Shown here in pieces: positions 12,544 through 22,449 of a stretch of 64,000 bases of DNA. The stretch is from Massariosphaeria phaeospora (Eukaryota > Ascomycota > Dothideomycetes > Pleosporales): positions 1,229,909 to 1,293,908 of the forward strand of contig JAADJZ010000012.1 of NCBI GenBank assembly GCA_011032825.1, written 5' to 3'. The position numbers were made by a program, and so were the translations under genes. Under the pieces are notes generated by a model, which worked only from the letters and a program-made list of their open reading frames with translations, was not told the DNA's origin and made no database searches. The stretch's first letter is position 1. Each line of letters begins with the position of its first letter.

Positions 12544-14407
12544 ACGTACTTTACGAGCTCGCCGAATACACGAGTTCGCTAGACACTTTTGCTAAGCTTC
12601 TACCAAAACTACTCTATTCTAGCGCAAAACAGCTTACTTTAGCTCTATATAGAGCAATCTAACCTAAGATATTATTTAAAGTTTACTTTTGCTACTTGCT
12701 TACACGTACGTGCGTTATGCCTAGTCTAACTACACTATCTACACTACTTTTAAAATAGTTTACCTAATTTAGCGCGCAATTGCGTTTTTAGCTTTTTTTT
12801 ATTACTACGCGCTCTAAACTCTTTTAGAGCAGTTAGACAAGCTTTATTTTTAACTATCAAAGTTTTTTCTGCCTAAACCTGCTTTCTTTTATGCGATCTA
12901 CGTTGCGTAGCAGCTTTATTTGCTGCTCAAAGCTTTGCAATTTCTTTTTGCGCTAACACTAGCTTGTGCGCAATAATAGCTGCTTCTTTTAAAACCTTTT
13001 TAAAAGCTTTTATTATAGACGTTAGTAAGCTATTTATATGCTTCTAAATTCTTGCTTTTACAAGCGTTAATTGCGACTCTAGTTTAAAAGTATTGCTTAG
13101 AGTTTGCAACTGCTAGGGCTCGTTGTTAATAAATAGTAGTAGTAATAGAGTACGCAACTAGACGTTAAAAGCTGTTATAACTTGTTCTAGGTTAAATAAA
13201 ACTAATCTAGCGCCTTGAAACTCTTTTTGGATATTACTAAAAGTAATTGCTGCATTATAGGCGCGTATAAAGCATAGTAGAAACTTAAGTTTTATAATGT
13301 AGATAATCTAGTTGCGCATGAAATCTTTGGCTTAGCGCTCGTACGCTTTCTTTAAAAAAGCAAAACAACTTACATTAAAAAGCTGTAGAAAGTGCGATAA
13401 GTGCGAAAGCATATAAATAGTAATAATTTTGTTTTTTTTGTAGTATTGCTGGAATGCAAGCGAGTTATAGCTTTTATAGCCGTCAATTGCGAGTAGTTAG
13501 TAAGCACTAACTACTCTTTTTTTTGTATACTTATTAAAGTGCTTTAACTACTGTAAGCTAAGCTTATTTGTTGTTTAGCTGTTCTTAGAAACTGCAATAA
13601 CCTAGTTCTAAAGCAGATTCTTTTCTTTGTACCAAGCAAAGAGGTAATAGCAGCTTTTAAAAATAATAAAAAGTAGAATAGCTTACTATGTTGCGTTAAT
13701 GCTTTAGATAACTATTGTCTATTCTCTATTACCTTGCTGTATTGCCTTTAGCTGTTCTCGTTTCTCTAAAGCTATAACAACTGCTCTAGTTGTTATTTAG
13801 CCTATTATAAAGCTTGTTTTGTTAAAGTTGTACGTGTCTTTATTCTAGATGCTGTACTTGGCTTTAATGTTAGCTACTAGACTAAACTAGCTTTAAATAA
13901 CTTTCGAGTCTTTGCAAAGCGCTTTTTTATAATTGTACTTGCAATTAAACTTTATTGTAAACTTAAAGCAGTGCTTAACCTACGTACTAGGCTAGTTTAA
14001 GCTAACCTAGCCTAGATTACGCTTTGCGCGCAAGGAATTGGCTATATTAGCTACAGCTGCGAGCCTAAAAAGAAATCCGCGCGTAATAAGCTTAAGTATA
14101 TACTCAACAACTACGCTCTCTTTAGTCTTTGTTAAATTTATTAATTTAAGCTTGTAATTTGCTTGTAAAAGCTGTTTAGCGCGTTGATTGCTTAGTGTTG
14201 CTTAAAAAACGTTATAGATAGCTGCAGCGCGTTGCAAAAAAAGTATCGCATCTTGTTTAAAAGCTTAAAAAGCAGTTTGTATCTAACGTTTATTAGAAGG
14301 CTTTATTTAGTGTTGTTGTAAAAGCATTGTGTACATAGGTAGAGTTAGTAGAAGCTTGGCAAAAGTGTTCGGCGAACTCGTATGTCCGGCGAGCTCGTAA
14401 AGTACGT
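12544..14407 (-). mobile_element. Fot1/pogo-like DNA transposon relic, 1.85-kb family
   Basis: The 1,864-bp element has inverted termini starting ACGTACTTTACGAGCTCGCC and is flanked by TA at 12542-12543 and 14408-14409. The broken transposase runs on the - strand and parallels the one in the element at 16668-18863. Many stops are of the RIP type. The termini resemble those of the short palindromic element at 14757-15666. Confidence 0.75.
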
Positions 14408-14564
14408 TACATCAAGTTGCGCTTCTAAAAGTAAACCAACTACAATTTAACTTTTTTAGAAAACAAAAAAAAAGTTTAAAAACTTTTCTACTAAATACTA
14501 AGCAAAGTTTAAAAGTTTTTTTGAAAAAAACAAAAAGCACGACTTAGCAAACTACTAAAAATAG

Positions 14565-15857
14565 AATTACAAAATTATTCTTAAAAAAAAAACAAAACTA
14601 CGACTAAAACTAATGTATTCTTTAACTTACAACTAGCAAAAAAAATTAAAAAAATTAATTTAAAGAAATATCTAGAGAGAATAGATACAACTAAGCAAAA
14701 GCTTAATAGCTTCGCTAATATTGTTTGTACTAAAAAAAAATAAAAAATTAAAACTAATGTACTTTACGAGTAGTTGAGCTACACAAGTTCGCAAAATACT
14801 TTTGCTAAGCAAATTATCTAATATTATAACTTTAATACTTTTTTTAATAGCAAGCTTATTAGAATAATTTATACACTATTTTAAAGCTCTAAGCTAGAAC
14901 TTTAAAATCTACTAAAAATTACCTAGATAGGCTAAGTACTACTAGAGTTTTTAAAGTTTAAAAATAAAGAGCTTGCTTAAGCTCTATACCTAGTATCTAG
15001 TAGAATTCTACTATAATAAACTTTTATATTCTAAAATATTCTTATTTATACTATAAGTTAGAGTTCTAGAAAGTTATATAGTATATAGCTTAGAATTAAA
15101 GCTATTAGATAGAATTAGAGATTATATATAAAACCTACAAAGTATAAAGTATTAGTATTATTATAACTATAAATAATACTACTTTTTAAAAGCTTATATA
15201 GTATAATTATACTAAGTACTAAATTATTAAGTAGTTTTACATTAGGTTTTAATAGTTATATATAGATATTTATACTTAGCTAGTATAAAGAAAGTAAACT
15301 ACTTTCTAACTTATCTAGTAGCTTTAATCTTAGGCTACACGCTATAAAACTTTCTAGTACCTTAATATATAGTAAAAATAAAAATATTTTAGAATATAAA
15401 AGTTTATTATAGTAGAATTCTACTAGATACTAGGTATAGAGCTTAAGCGAGCTCTTTATCTTTAAACTTTAAAAACTCTAGTAGTACTTAGCCTATTTAG
15501 GTAATTTTTAGTAGATTTTAAAGTTCTAGCTTAGAGCTTTAAAATAGTGTATAAATTATTCTAATAAGCTTACTATTAAAAAAGGTATTAAAGTTATAAT
15601 ATTAGATAATTTGCTTAGCAAAAGTATTTTGCGAACTTGTGTAGCTTAACTACTCGTAAAGTACGTTAGTTTTAATTTTTTAATTTTTTTTAGTACAAGC
15701 AATATTAGCGAAGCTATTAAGCTTTTGCTTAGTTGTATCTATTCTCTCTAGATATTTTTTTAAATATATTTTTTAAATTTCTTTTGCTAGTTGTAAGTTA
15801 AAGAATACATTAGTTTTAGTCGTAGTTTTTTTTTTTTTTAAGAATAATTTTGTAATT
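14565..15857. repeat. 1.29-kb palindrome
   Basis: The sequences from AATTACAAAATTATTC at 14565 and from 15857 backwards are inverted copies, with arms of roughly 640 bp around 15211. The outer about 190 bp of each arm lies outside the TIR element at 14757-15666, so the symmetry is larger than the element. Similarity falls towards the centre, where the arms are still recognisably related. Confidence 0.8.
14757..15666. mobile_element. Non-autonomous fold-back element with long TIRs (910 bp)
   Basis: The element starts ATGTACTTTACGAGTAGTTG and ends with ACGT preceded by the inverted copy. TA flanks both ends (14755-14756 and 15667-15668). About 290 bp at each end are near-perfect inverted repeats. 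The first 15 bases and the ACTTTTGCTAAGC block match the termini of the Fot1-like element at 12544-14407, so it is probably mobilised by that family. It has no coding capacity. Confidence 0.7.
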
Positions 15858-15933
15858 GTGTACTATGTTTTTTAGTACGATTTTAGTAGAGTGCGCTGCT
15901 TAGTAGAGTACGCTACTTAGTAGTAAATAACGT

Positions 15934-16147
15934 TAATAGATTTATTAACCTAAAAGTAGTACCTATAACCTAATTTTAACCTACGCTTTAATTACTCTAA
16001 CTTGATTTTAACTTTAGGTCTATGCAACTCTAACTTAATTTATACTTAACAATAAGTACTTTTTACTTATTTACTAGCGTAGTTTATGCAACTTATAACT
16101 CAACTTATACTTATTAATAAATACTTTTTATTTATTTGCTAGCGTAA
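15934..16147 (-). repeat. Truncated 5' ends of short elements (families 1 and 2)
   Basis: Two 5' fragments in reverse orientation lie back to back. A family-1 fragment ends CTAGCGTA near 16085 and a family-2 fragment ends GCTAGCGTA near 16147. Both lack their 3' halves and have no visible TSD. Confidence 0.6.
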
Positions 16148-16196
16148 GAAATACTACAAAAGCTTTAAAAAGCGTATTTACTATTCTAGCTATTCT

Positions 16197-16587
16197 TACG
16201 CTAGCAAATAAGTAAAAAGTACTTATTAATAAATATAAGTTAAGTTATAAGTTGCATAAACTTTAAATTAAAATTAAAGTAAAGTTAACTTAGCGTAGGT
16301 AAAAGTTAAGTTAGAGTAGTTAAAACTATAAGTTAAAAGTTAAGTTAAAGTTACTTAAATAGTTAAAAAACTATAATAAATAAATGTAATAAATATACAT
16401 AAAAAACTTAATATTAATATAAGTTGTAATATTATGTAAAACTTAACTACAACTTTAAGTTTTAACTACTTTAACTTAACTTTAATTTAAGCTACTTAGT
16501 AACTAACGCAAGTTAAAGCTAAAGTTAAGTTAGAGTTTAACGTAAGCTAACTTAACTCTAACTTAACTTTTACTTATTTACTACTTT
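16197..16587 (+). mobile_element. Short non-autonomous element, family 2 (391 bp)
   Basis: This complete copy is flanked by a perfect 9-bp duplication AGCTATTCT at 16188-16196 and 16588-16596. It is the best uninterrupted reference for the family: it shares the 5' end TACGCTAGCAAATAAG and a TTTACTACTTT 3' end with family 1 but has a different, longer interior. Confidence 0.9.
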
Positions 16588-16667
16588 AGCTATTCTAACG
16601 CGTTGCAGCCGCAGCGTTAAATTTCTAAATAAATATAAGTAGCGCAAATTAATTGCAAGTATTAATA

Positions 16668-18863
16668 ACGTACTCTACAAGCGAGTAAGCTACAAAAGTA
16701 AGTAAACTACTTGCGCTAAAACTCTACTAAAACTACAACAAATTAGCTTATTATATTGCTTTTTAGGCTAGTACAGCATATAATTGCATTAAATACTACT
16801 TTTGCGCTACATTTGCGTTATTCTTATACGTGCGCAAGTTGTGTTCTGCTTTGCTACACTTGCTATAGCGCTTTGCAAGCTAGTTGCTTTCATTAGCGCG
16901 CGCTTTTTTTTTTGCTTTTTTTTTATTACTACGCGCACTAAACTCTTTTAGAGCTGTTAACTTTTAGCTTTTTTTAACTATTAGTATTTTTTTCTTTGTA
17001 CACGCTTTTTTTTGTGCAATTTACGTTGCGTAGCAGCTTTGTTAGCTACTTAAAGCTTAGCTACCTAGCTGCGCATTAACACTAAGAAATGCGCTATTTG
17101 CTTAGCGCCTTTTTAGAGCTTTTTAAAAGCATTAACTATTAAAGTAAGTAAGCTATTTACATGTTGCTAAATTCTCTTTTAAATTAGCTTTAATTGTAAT
17201 CTAAATTTAAAAGTATTGCTTAGTATTTGAAACTGCTAGGAAGCGTTAATAACAAAAAGTAGTAATAGCGTGCGCAATCGCACGTTAAGCTTTGATATAA
17301 CTGCTTCTAAGTTAAATAGAGCTAATCTAGCTTTTTAAAACTCTTTTAGAATATTATTAGTTGTAATTAAAGCGCTAAAGGTAGCTTTGAAGCATAGTAG
17401 AAACTTAAGTTTTGTAATGTAGTTAATATAGCTGCGTATTAGGTTTTTAGCTTAGCAGCTATACGCAACTTTCAACAGCGCAAAACAGCTTTTATTAAGT
17501 AGCTATAGTAGATACAATAAGTAAAAAAGTATGCAAAAAGTAATAATTCTATTTTCTTTGTAGTACTACTAGAATTTAAGCGAGTTGTAGCTTTTATAGC
17601 TGTTAATTATAAGCAAGTAGTATGCGCTAATAGTGTGCTTCTTTGTATACTTATTAAAGTGCTTTAACTACTTAAAACTAAGCTTATTTGTTGTCTAGCT
17701 GTTTTTAGAAACTGCAATAACTTAGTTTTAAAGTAAATTCTTTTTTTTGTACTAGGCAAAAAAGTAGTGCTTGCTCTAAAAAATAATAAAAAGTAAAATT
17801 GCTTACTTTGTTGCGTTAACGCTTTAGATTACTGTTGTTTACTTTTAATTGCTTTGCTAAACGCTCTTTAGCCGTTCTTAGCGCTTAGAGCTTGTAACAA
17901 CTACTTTAGTTAATATTATACTTATTATAAAGCTAGACTTGTTAAAGTTGTAAGTGTTTTTATTTTAAATGCTGTACTTTGCTTTTATGTTCTTTACAAG
18001 CTTAAATTACTTTTAAATAACTTTAAAATTCTTGCACAAAACTATTTTGTAGTTGTACTTGCAATTAAACTTAATTTTAAGCTTAAGTTAGCGCTTAACA
18101 AACGTACTAAGCTAATTTACGCTAACATAGCCTAGATAACGCTTAGCGCGCAAAGAATTAGCTATATTAGCTATAGCAGCAAGCTAAAAAAAGAATTCTT
18201 GCGCGTTAAAGTTAAGTACATGCTAAACAATTACTTTTTTCTTTGTTTTAAGTAGATTTATTAAGTTAAGCGTAGAATCGCGTTGAAAGAAAATTCTAGC
18301 GCGTTAACGCTTTAGAGTGTTTCAAAGTACATTGTAAATTGCTGCAGCGCGTTGCTAAAAGAAATTTGCGTTTTTTTTAATAGCTTAAAGCGCAAGCTGC
18401 AATTGAGCTTTCTTTAGAGCTAGTAACTAGTTTTCTTGTTAAAGCATCGCGTTGTTAGAAGTACGCTAGCGAATATGTAGAAAGTACCTATTGTTAGGTA
18501 TAAATTAAGTTAGAGTCGTACAAACCTAGAGTTAAAATTAAGTTAGAGTAATTAAAGCGTAGGTTAAAGTTAGGTTATAAGTACTACTTTTAGGTTAATA
18601 AACTTGTTATAACTAGCTGTTATAATTATAAAAAGAAAATATATTAAAATATAGAATTGTAGAAGTCTATGCTAACTTAACTTATACCTACGCTAAAACG
18701 TTTTAGCGTAAGTATAAGTTAAGTTAGCACTAGAGTTTTACGTAAGCTAACTTAACTTTAACTTAACTTATACCTATTTACTACTCTAGTTAGAAGAGTT
18801 TTAGTAGAGTTTTGGCGCAAGTAGCTTACTTGCTTGTGTAGCTTACTCGCTCGTAGAGTACGT
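16668..18863 (-). mobile_element. Fot1/pogo-like DNA transposon relic, 1.85-kb family, with nested element
   Basis: Inverted termini start ACGTACTCTACAAGCGAGTA. TA lies outside both ends (16666-16667 and 18864-18865). After removing the 326-bp element and its 9-bp duplication, 1,861 bp remain, the same size as the elements at 1641, 12544 and 52953. The broken transposase is on the - strand. The element lies inside the 15-kb composite, 127 bp from its right end. Confidence 0.8.
18462..18787 (+). mobile_element. Short non-autonomous element, family 1 (326 bp)
   Basis: The complete copy is nested in the Fot1-like element. The 9-bp duplications are TGTTAGAAG (18453-18461) and AGTTAGAAG (18788-18796), with one mismatch. 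Length and termini equal those of the other family-1 copies. Confidence 0.85.
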
Positions 18864-19069
18864 TATAGTACTTTGCTAAAAATTCTTATAATAATATTAA
18901 TTGTAGCTAGCTCTATTGTCTTATTGCTAGTAGAACGTTTATAGTGTTCCGCGTGCATTACGCGAATCCGTGCATCACGCGCACGGACACGTTACCCAAA
19001 ACAGCCTAGCTTCCACATCCTACTTCATTCTCCAGCACTGCTTGCCACAACACCAATCCATTCGACAAG

Positions 19070-20160
19070 ATGTCTCCGAAACCTGCTGTTATATCCGTCG
19101 TCGGCTCTTTGAACGTCGACCTCGTAACACGTACCCCGCGTGTCCCAGTCGCTGGTGAAACGCTAACCTCCGAATCTTTCGACATCGGCTTCGGAGGCAA
19201 AGGAGCCAACCAAGCCGTAGCATGTGCACGACTCTCACGAACGCAGCACCAAGCTACCAATTCAGAAGCCTCCGATGTGGACGTGCGTATGGTTGGTGCA
19301 GTTGGCGATGATGAATTTGCGGGCGGGTTCTTGAAGAGTTTACAGAAAGATGGGCTAAACACGGAGAATGTCGAGGTGTTGAAGGGGAAGAAGACGGGGG
19401 TTGCAGTGATCATCGTAGAGACGGAGAGTGGGGAGAACAGGATTATGTTTTGTCCCGGGGCGAATCACGAAGTCGAGGCTCGGGATCTGGTGGACGAAGA
19501 GTCGAGCGTTGCGTTGTTTCAACTGGAATTACCGGTAGATGTGGTAAGTCAGATTAGACCATATATATGCTGCTTGAAGTCACTGATGACAAGAATAGGT
19601 CTTGCACAACATGAGGGTGGCGCGCAACAAAGGGGTAGAGACAATCATCAACCCAGCTCCGGCGATACCACTCCCAGAGGAAGCCTACCAAGGACTAGGG
19701 CACCTCATTGTCAACGAAACAGAAGCCGCTATTCTCTCAGGCATCGAACATCCAACATCCTGGGATAGAGTCGCTGCTGTATTCGTTTCAAGGGGTGTGA
19801 AGAACGTCATCATCACGCTCGGCAGAGAAGTATATCTCCCATCCTTCATGCAACGGATCATGCACACTAATTGGAACTAAGGGCGTATATTATCAAACAC
19901 AGAAAAGACAGGCAGATTCTCAGGCCGGCCACATGGTGGCAGCCAGAAAAGTAAAAGTGGTTGATACGACCGCCGCAGGAGACACGTTCGTCGGAGCGTA
20001 CTCGGTCGCTGTTGCTCGCTGGCGGTCGTCGTCATCTCAAGGGGCTAGTTTTGATGTCGATGCTGCAATAACGTATGCGAACAGAGCAGCTTCCATGACG
20101 GTGCAGAAGAAGGGAGCACAATCTTCCATCCCTTGGGCAGACGAGGTGCCGGAATCATGA
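19070..20160 (+). CDS. Ribokinase (PfkB family)
   Basis: The gene encodes an ATP-dependent kinase that phosphorylates D-ribose to ribose 5-phosphate in the cytosol. Spliced CDS: 19070-19543, 19599-19829, 19882-20160, giving 327 residues, the usual ribokinase length. Introns of 55 and 52 bp have GTAAGT and GTATAT donors, and the second has a CTAAT branch site; all joins keep frame. The N-terminal sugar-binding block VGSLNVDLV (11-19), the signature GGKGANQAV (42-50) and the C-terminal PfkB block DTTAAGDTF (263-271) with catalytic Asp269 are present. The ATG lies in CAAGATGTC context. The end of a transposon sits only 77 bp upstream, so little native promoter remains. It converges with the next gene, 152 bp away. 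Confidence 0.93.
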
Positions 20161-20312
20161 TCTGTGACAAATGACTGTCACATGCTATACTCTATACTCT
20201 CATACGAAACAAATGAAGTCTAAAGTATGAAGTGCTTACACAGAACATTGAGTAAACCTATGCTATGGTCGCGCTTTGCTAGCATCAGCTCCTATGGTAA
20301 AATCCAGCTCAT

Positions 20313-21434
20313 CTACTCGAGCACAGGAAAAGCAGACGTCGCTATATATTCCCGTCCCTCATTTCTCTCCGCCCATCCCTTGAGTCCATCCTCCAACCCT
20401 TTCACTAACCCCCGATTCAACGCAAACTCCTCAAAACTCACTCGTCCGGGCCACCACGCCAACAACTCTTCCGCCCTAGCACCGCTCTCTGCATCCAGCA
20501 GGCCAACAGCTACATCAATCAAACTCTCCCTCCCGTCCCAGAAAACATTAGCACCACATGTCCCACAAAACGTCCTCGTTGCGTCCTCGGAGCTCTGGTA
20601 GGTTTTCATAGTACCCCAGTACGGTCTCCGTGAGAATGGAAGTGTGCCAGATACATCTTGGGTGATGTGCATGGTTGGGATGAATGCCCAGAACGTGATG
20701 TCGAAGCCGGACGCGCGACGACAGGAGTTGCAGGCACAGGTGCCAGCGAGAAACCGGTCGTGACGGGATAGCCACCAAGGGTGATTATGCAGATTATCAG
20801 AGTTGCTGGTGTGGTATGGGACCAGGAGGTCCGGCCACGGCGATTCTGCGTTTCTAGACGATGAGTTCGGAGGGGTAATGTAGAATTCGACGCCGTTGCA
20901 ATGGCAATGTGCGTGGATTGTCTGCGCTCCTGTGATATGTGTATCTGTTGCAGAGGCGGTTTTCCATTCGAGGGGAATATCCACGCTCGGCTCGGGTGCT
21001 TGGAGATACCTCGTCAGTTTCCTCCCGTTAATATGCGTGATGAATTGACTCGCACCCCCATCCCTCGTGTCCTCAATCCACATATGCGATTGGAAGTCCA
21101 CAATCCCATCCGTACTTTCCATTTGCAACGTACCAGTTGCAGCTTCGAAGTGGCCATCTTCACTGTACTCGAGATACATGTGGGTGCCACATGTTGAGCA
21201 GAAGTGTCTAGTTAGGGTCTTGGAGCTTTTGTATGGCGTGAGTGCCGACAAGTCTGGATTGGGTGAGTAGTTTGGGATGTTGACATAGCTGGTTAGTAGG
21301 GAGCCGGAGATGCGACGCGAAATGTTGCAGTTGCAGAGGTGGGTTGAGAGAGGGAGAGAGGAGAACGGGACGCTGAAAGTATGCGTTGCAGCGCCGCAGA
21401 AGCAGGTTATGGTTAGTTCTTTTGAATTTGACAT
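20313..21434 (-). CDS. Two-domain GFA/CENP-V-type zinc protein
   Basis: Single-exon gene of 373 residues with two GFA (glutathione-dependent formaldehyde-activating enzyme-like) folds. Domain 1 has CxC at C11/C13, C34/C36 and CxxC at C79/C82. Domain 2 has C177/C179, C233/C235/C238 and C290/C293. These cysteines normally hold two zinc ions, and related proteins bind glutathione adducts. In domain 1 the third Cys of the usual CxCxxC block is Ser39, so one metal site may be incomplete; domain 2 is complete. Substrate is unknown, since GFA family membership alone does not fix an activity. It is transcribed divergently from the amine oxidase with a 1-kb shared upstream region. Confidence 0.9.
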   Translation of the reverse strand: MSNSKELTITCFCGAATHTFSVPFSSLPLSTHLCNCNISRRISGSLLTSYVNIPNYSPNPDLSALTPYKSSKTLTRHFCSTCGTHMYLEYSEDGHFEAATGTLQMESTDGIVDFQSHMWIEDTRDGGASQFITHINGRKLTRYLQAPEPSVDIPLEWKTASATDTHITGAQTIHAHCHCNGVEFYITPPNSSSRNAESPWPDLLVPYHTSNSDNLHNHPWWLSRHDRFLAGTCACNSCRRASGFDITFWAFIPTMHITQDVSGTLPFSRRPYWGTMKTYQSSEDATRTFCGTCGANVFWDGRESLIDVAVGLLDAESGARAEELLAWWPGRVSFEEFALNRGLVKGLEDGLKGWAERNEGREYIATSAFPVLE

Positions 21435-22449
21435 GATCTTCAGGATTCAATGTATGAGAGCATCTATCAGAAGGTTCATTGATCATGATGCCCATGCGGA
21501 TAGAGGAGTTACCCCGCACGGGGCATAGGGCGCACAGCTGATTTTGCGAAGTACGAGCAACACCTCTGATGACAACAGAGTCGGAAAGCTCTTGAGCCCT
21601 CGAATGCTCGCATAAAGGAGGCAACTTCGGGAAGTCGACAGACTACTACCGATGTTATTAGTATCTCCGAGAGGCCTCGTTCAGCAGGAGGATGGCCGAG
21701 CTACGACGAGGCTAGTCCACAGCCAGACTAGCGCCCCTAACCACAGCATCCAAGGGACAAACACGACGACAAGCTGGTTCTCTACAACACCACTCGAGTC
21801 TCAACACAGCACATGTACCTACATTTGAGGGTTGTGCTGAATAGCGATGCATATGGCTGCATAATGGGCGCAAGATGCACAACACGTGGGCCGTATTCTT
21901 TGGCTTCTGTACGGGACGGCACGGATCGAGACCTCAGCCTTGGATGCACTAATGGAGCAGCGCGCTCGTTAGACCAGGCACACGGAACTGTGTGGTGGCG
22001 TAGAGCTCTACTTAAATCTGGATTCCGCGAATCAGGTACAATAACAGACTTTCAAACATCGGGTGGCCGAACGCCTCCACATTGACTGAGGCCGCCATCG
22101 TCCCTAGCTCGACCTTGTACGACCCATTGTATGACGTGGTTTCGTACTTGAACGATGGCCTATGCGGATATGTGGGTATGGCGTTTGACAGTCTCCGCTC
22201 CATCCTCCTCGGTTCCAATGACGAAAATGACATTCGCCTGGTTCTGGCGCCGTCAGACGCCTCGCGCCTCAATCGCCTACTGTATTACTTGATTCGGTCA
22301 TGTTCATCTCTTTTAGTCATGTACTAAAGGCCAAGCACTCACGGTATATATAGACGAGGGGCAGCATTCGGACCATGTTCGTCAGGCTTTGTTCTTTAGG
22401 ATTGCTCTGAGATCTTGAGCTGGTGGATCCAACGCACAATTGTTTCGAT
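21435..22449. other. Divergent intergenic region (GFA gene / amine oxidase)
   Basis: About 1 kb separates the two start codons. I see no convincing third gene: the open frames here are short, overlap on both strands and lack family motifs. The region presumably carries both promoters. Confidence 0.6.
22345..22353 (+). promoter_or_regulatory. TATA box of the amine oxidase gene
   Basis: TATATATAG lies 97 bp upstream of the ATG at 22450, a normal fungal TATA-to-start distance, in otherwise GC-balanced sequence. This is inferred from position and sequence only. Confidence 0.5.

Larger units (their letters stand above)
3933..18992 (+). mobile_element. Fot1/pogo-like transposon (2.1-kb family) expanded to 15 kb by nested insertions
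   Basis: The left terminus at 3933 (ACGTGTTTGTACGCGTAATA) and the right terminus ending at 18992 are inverted copies over about 45 bp, differing only by C/T or G/A. TA lies outside both (3931-3932 and 18993-18994). The last 127 bp resemble the 3' end of the intact-length relative at 54746-56879, and the start carries its transposase N-terminus. In between sit a hAT-like relic, several short elements, two other Fot1-like elements and a palindrome. That both ends belong to one insertion is an inference from matching termini and TSD. Confidence 0.6.
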
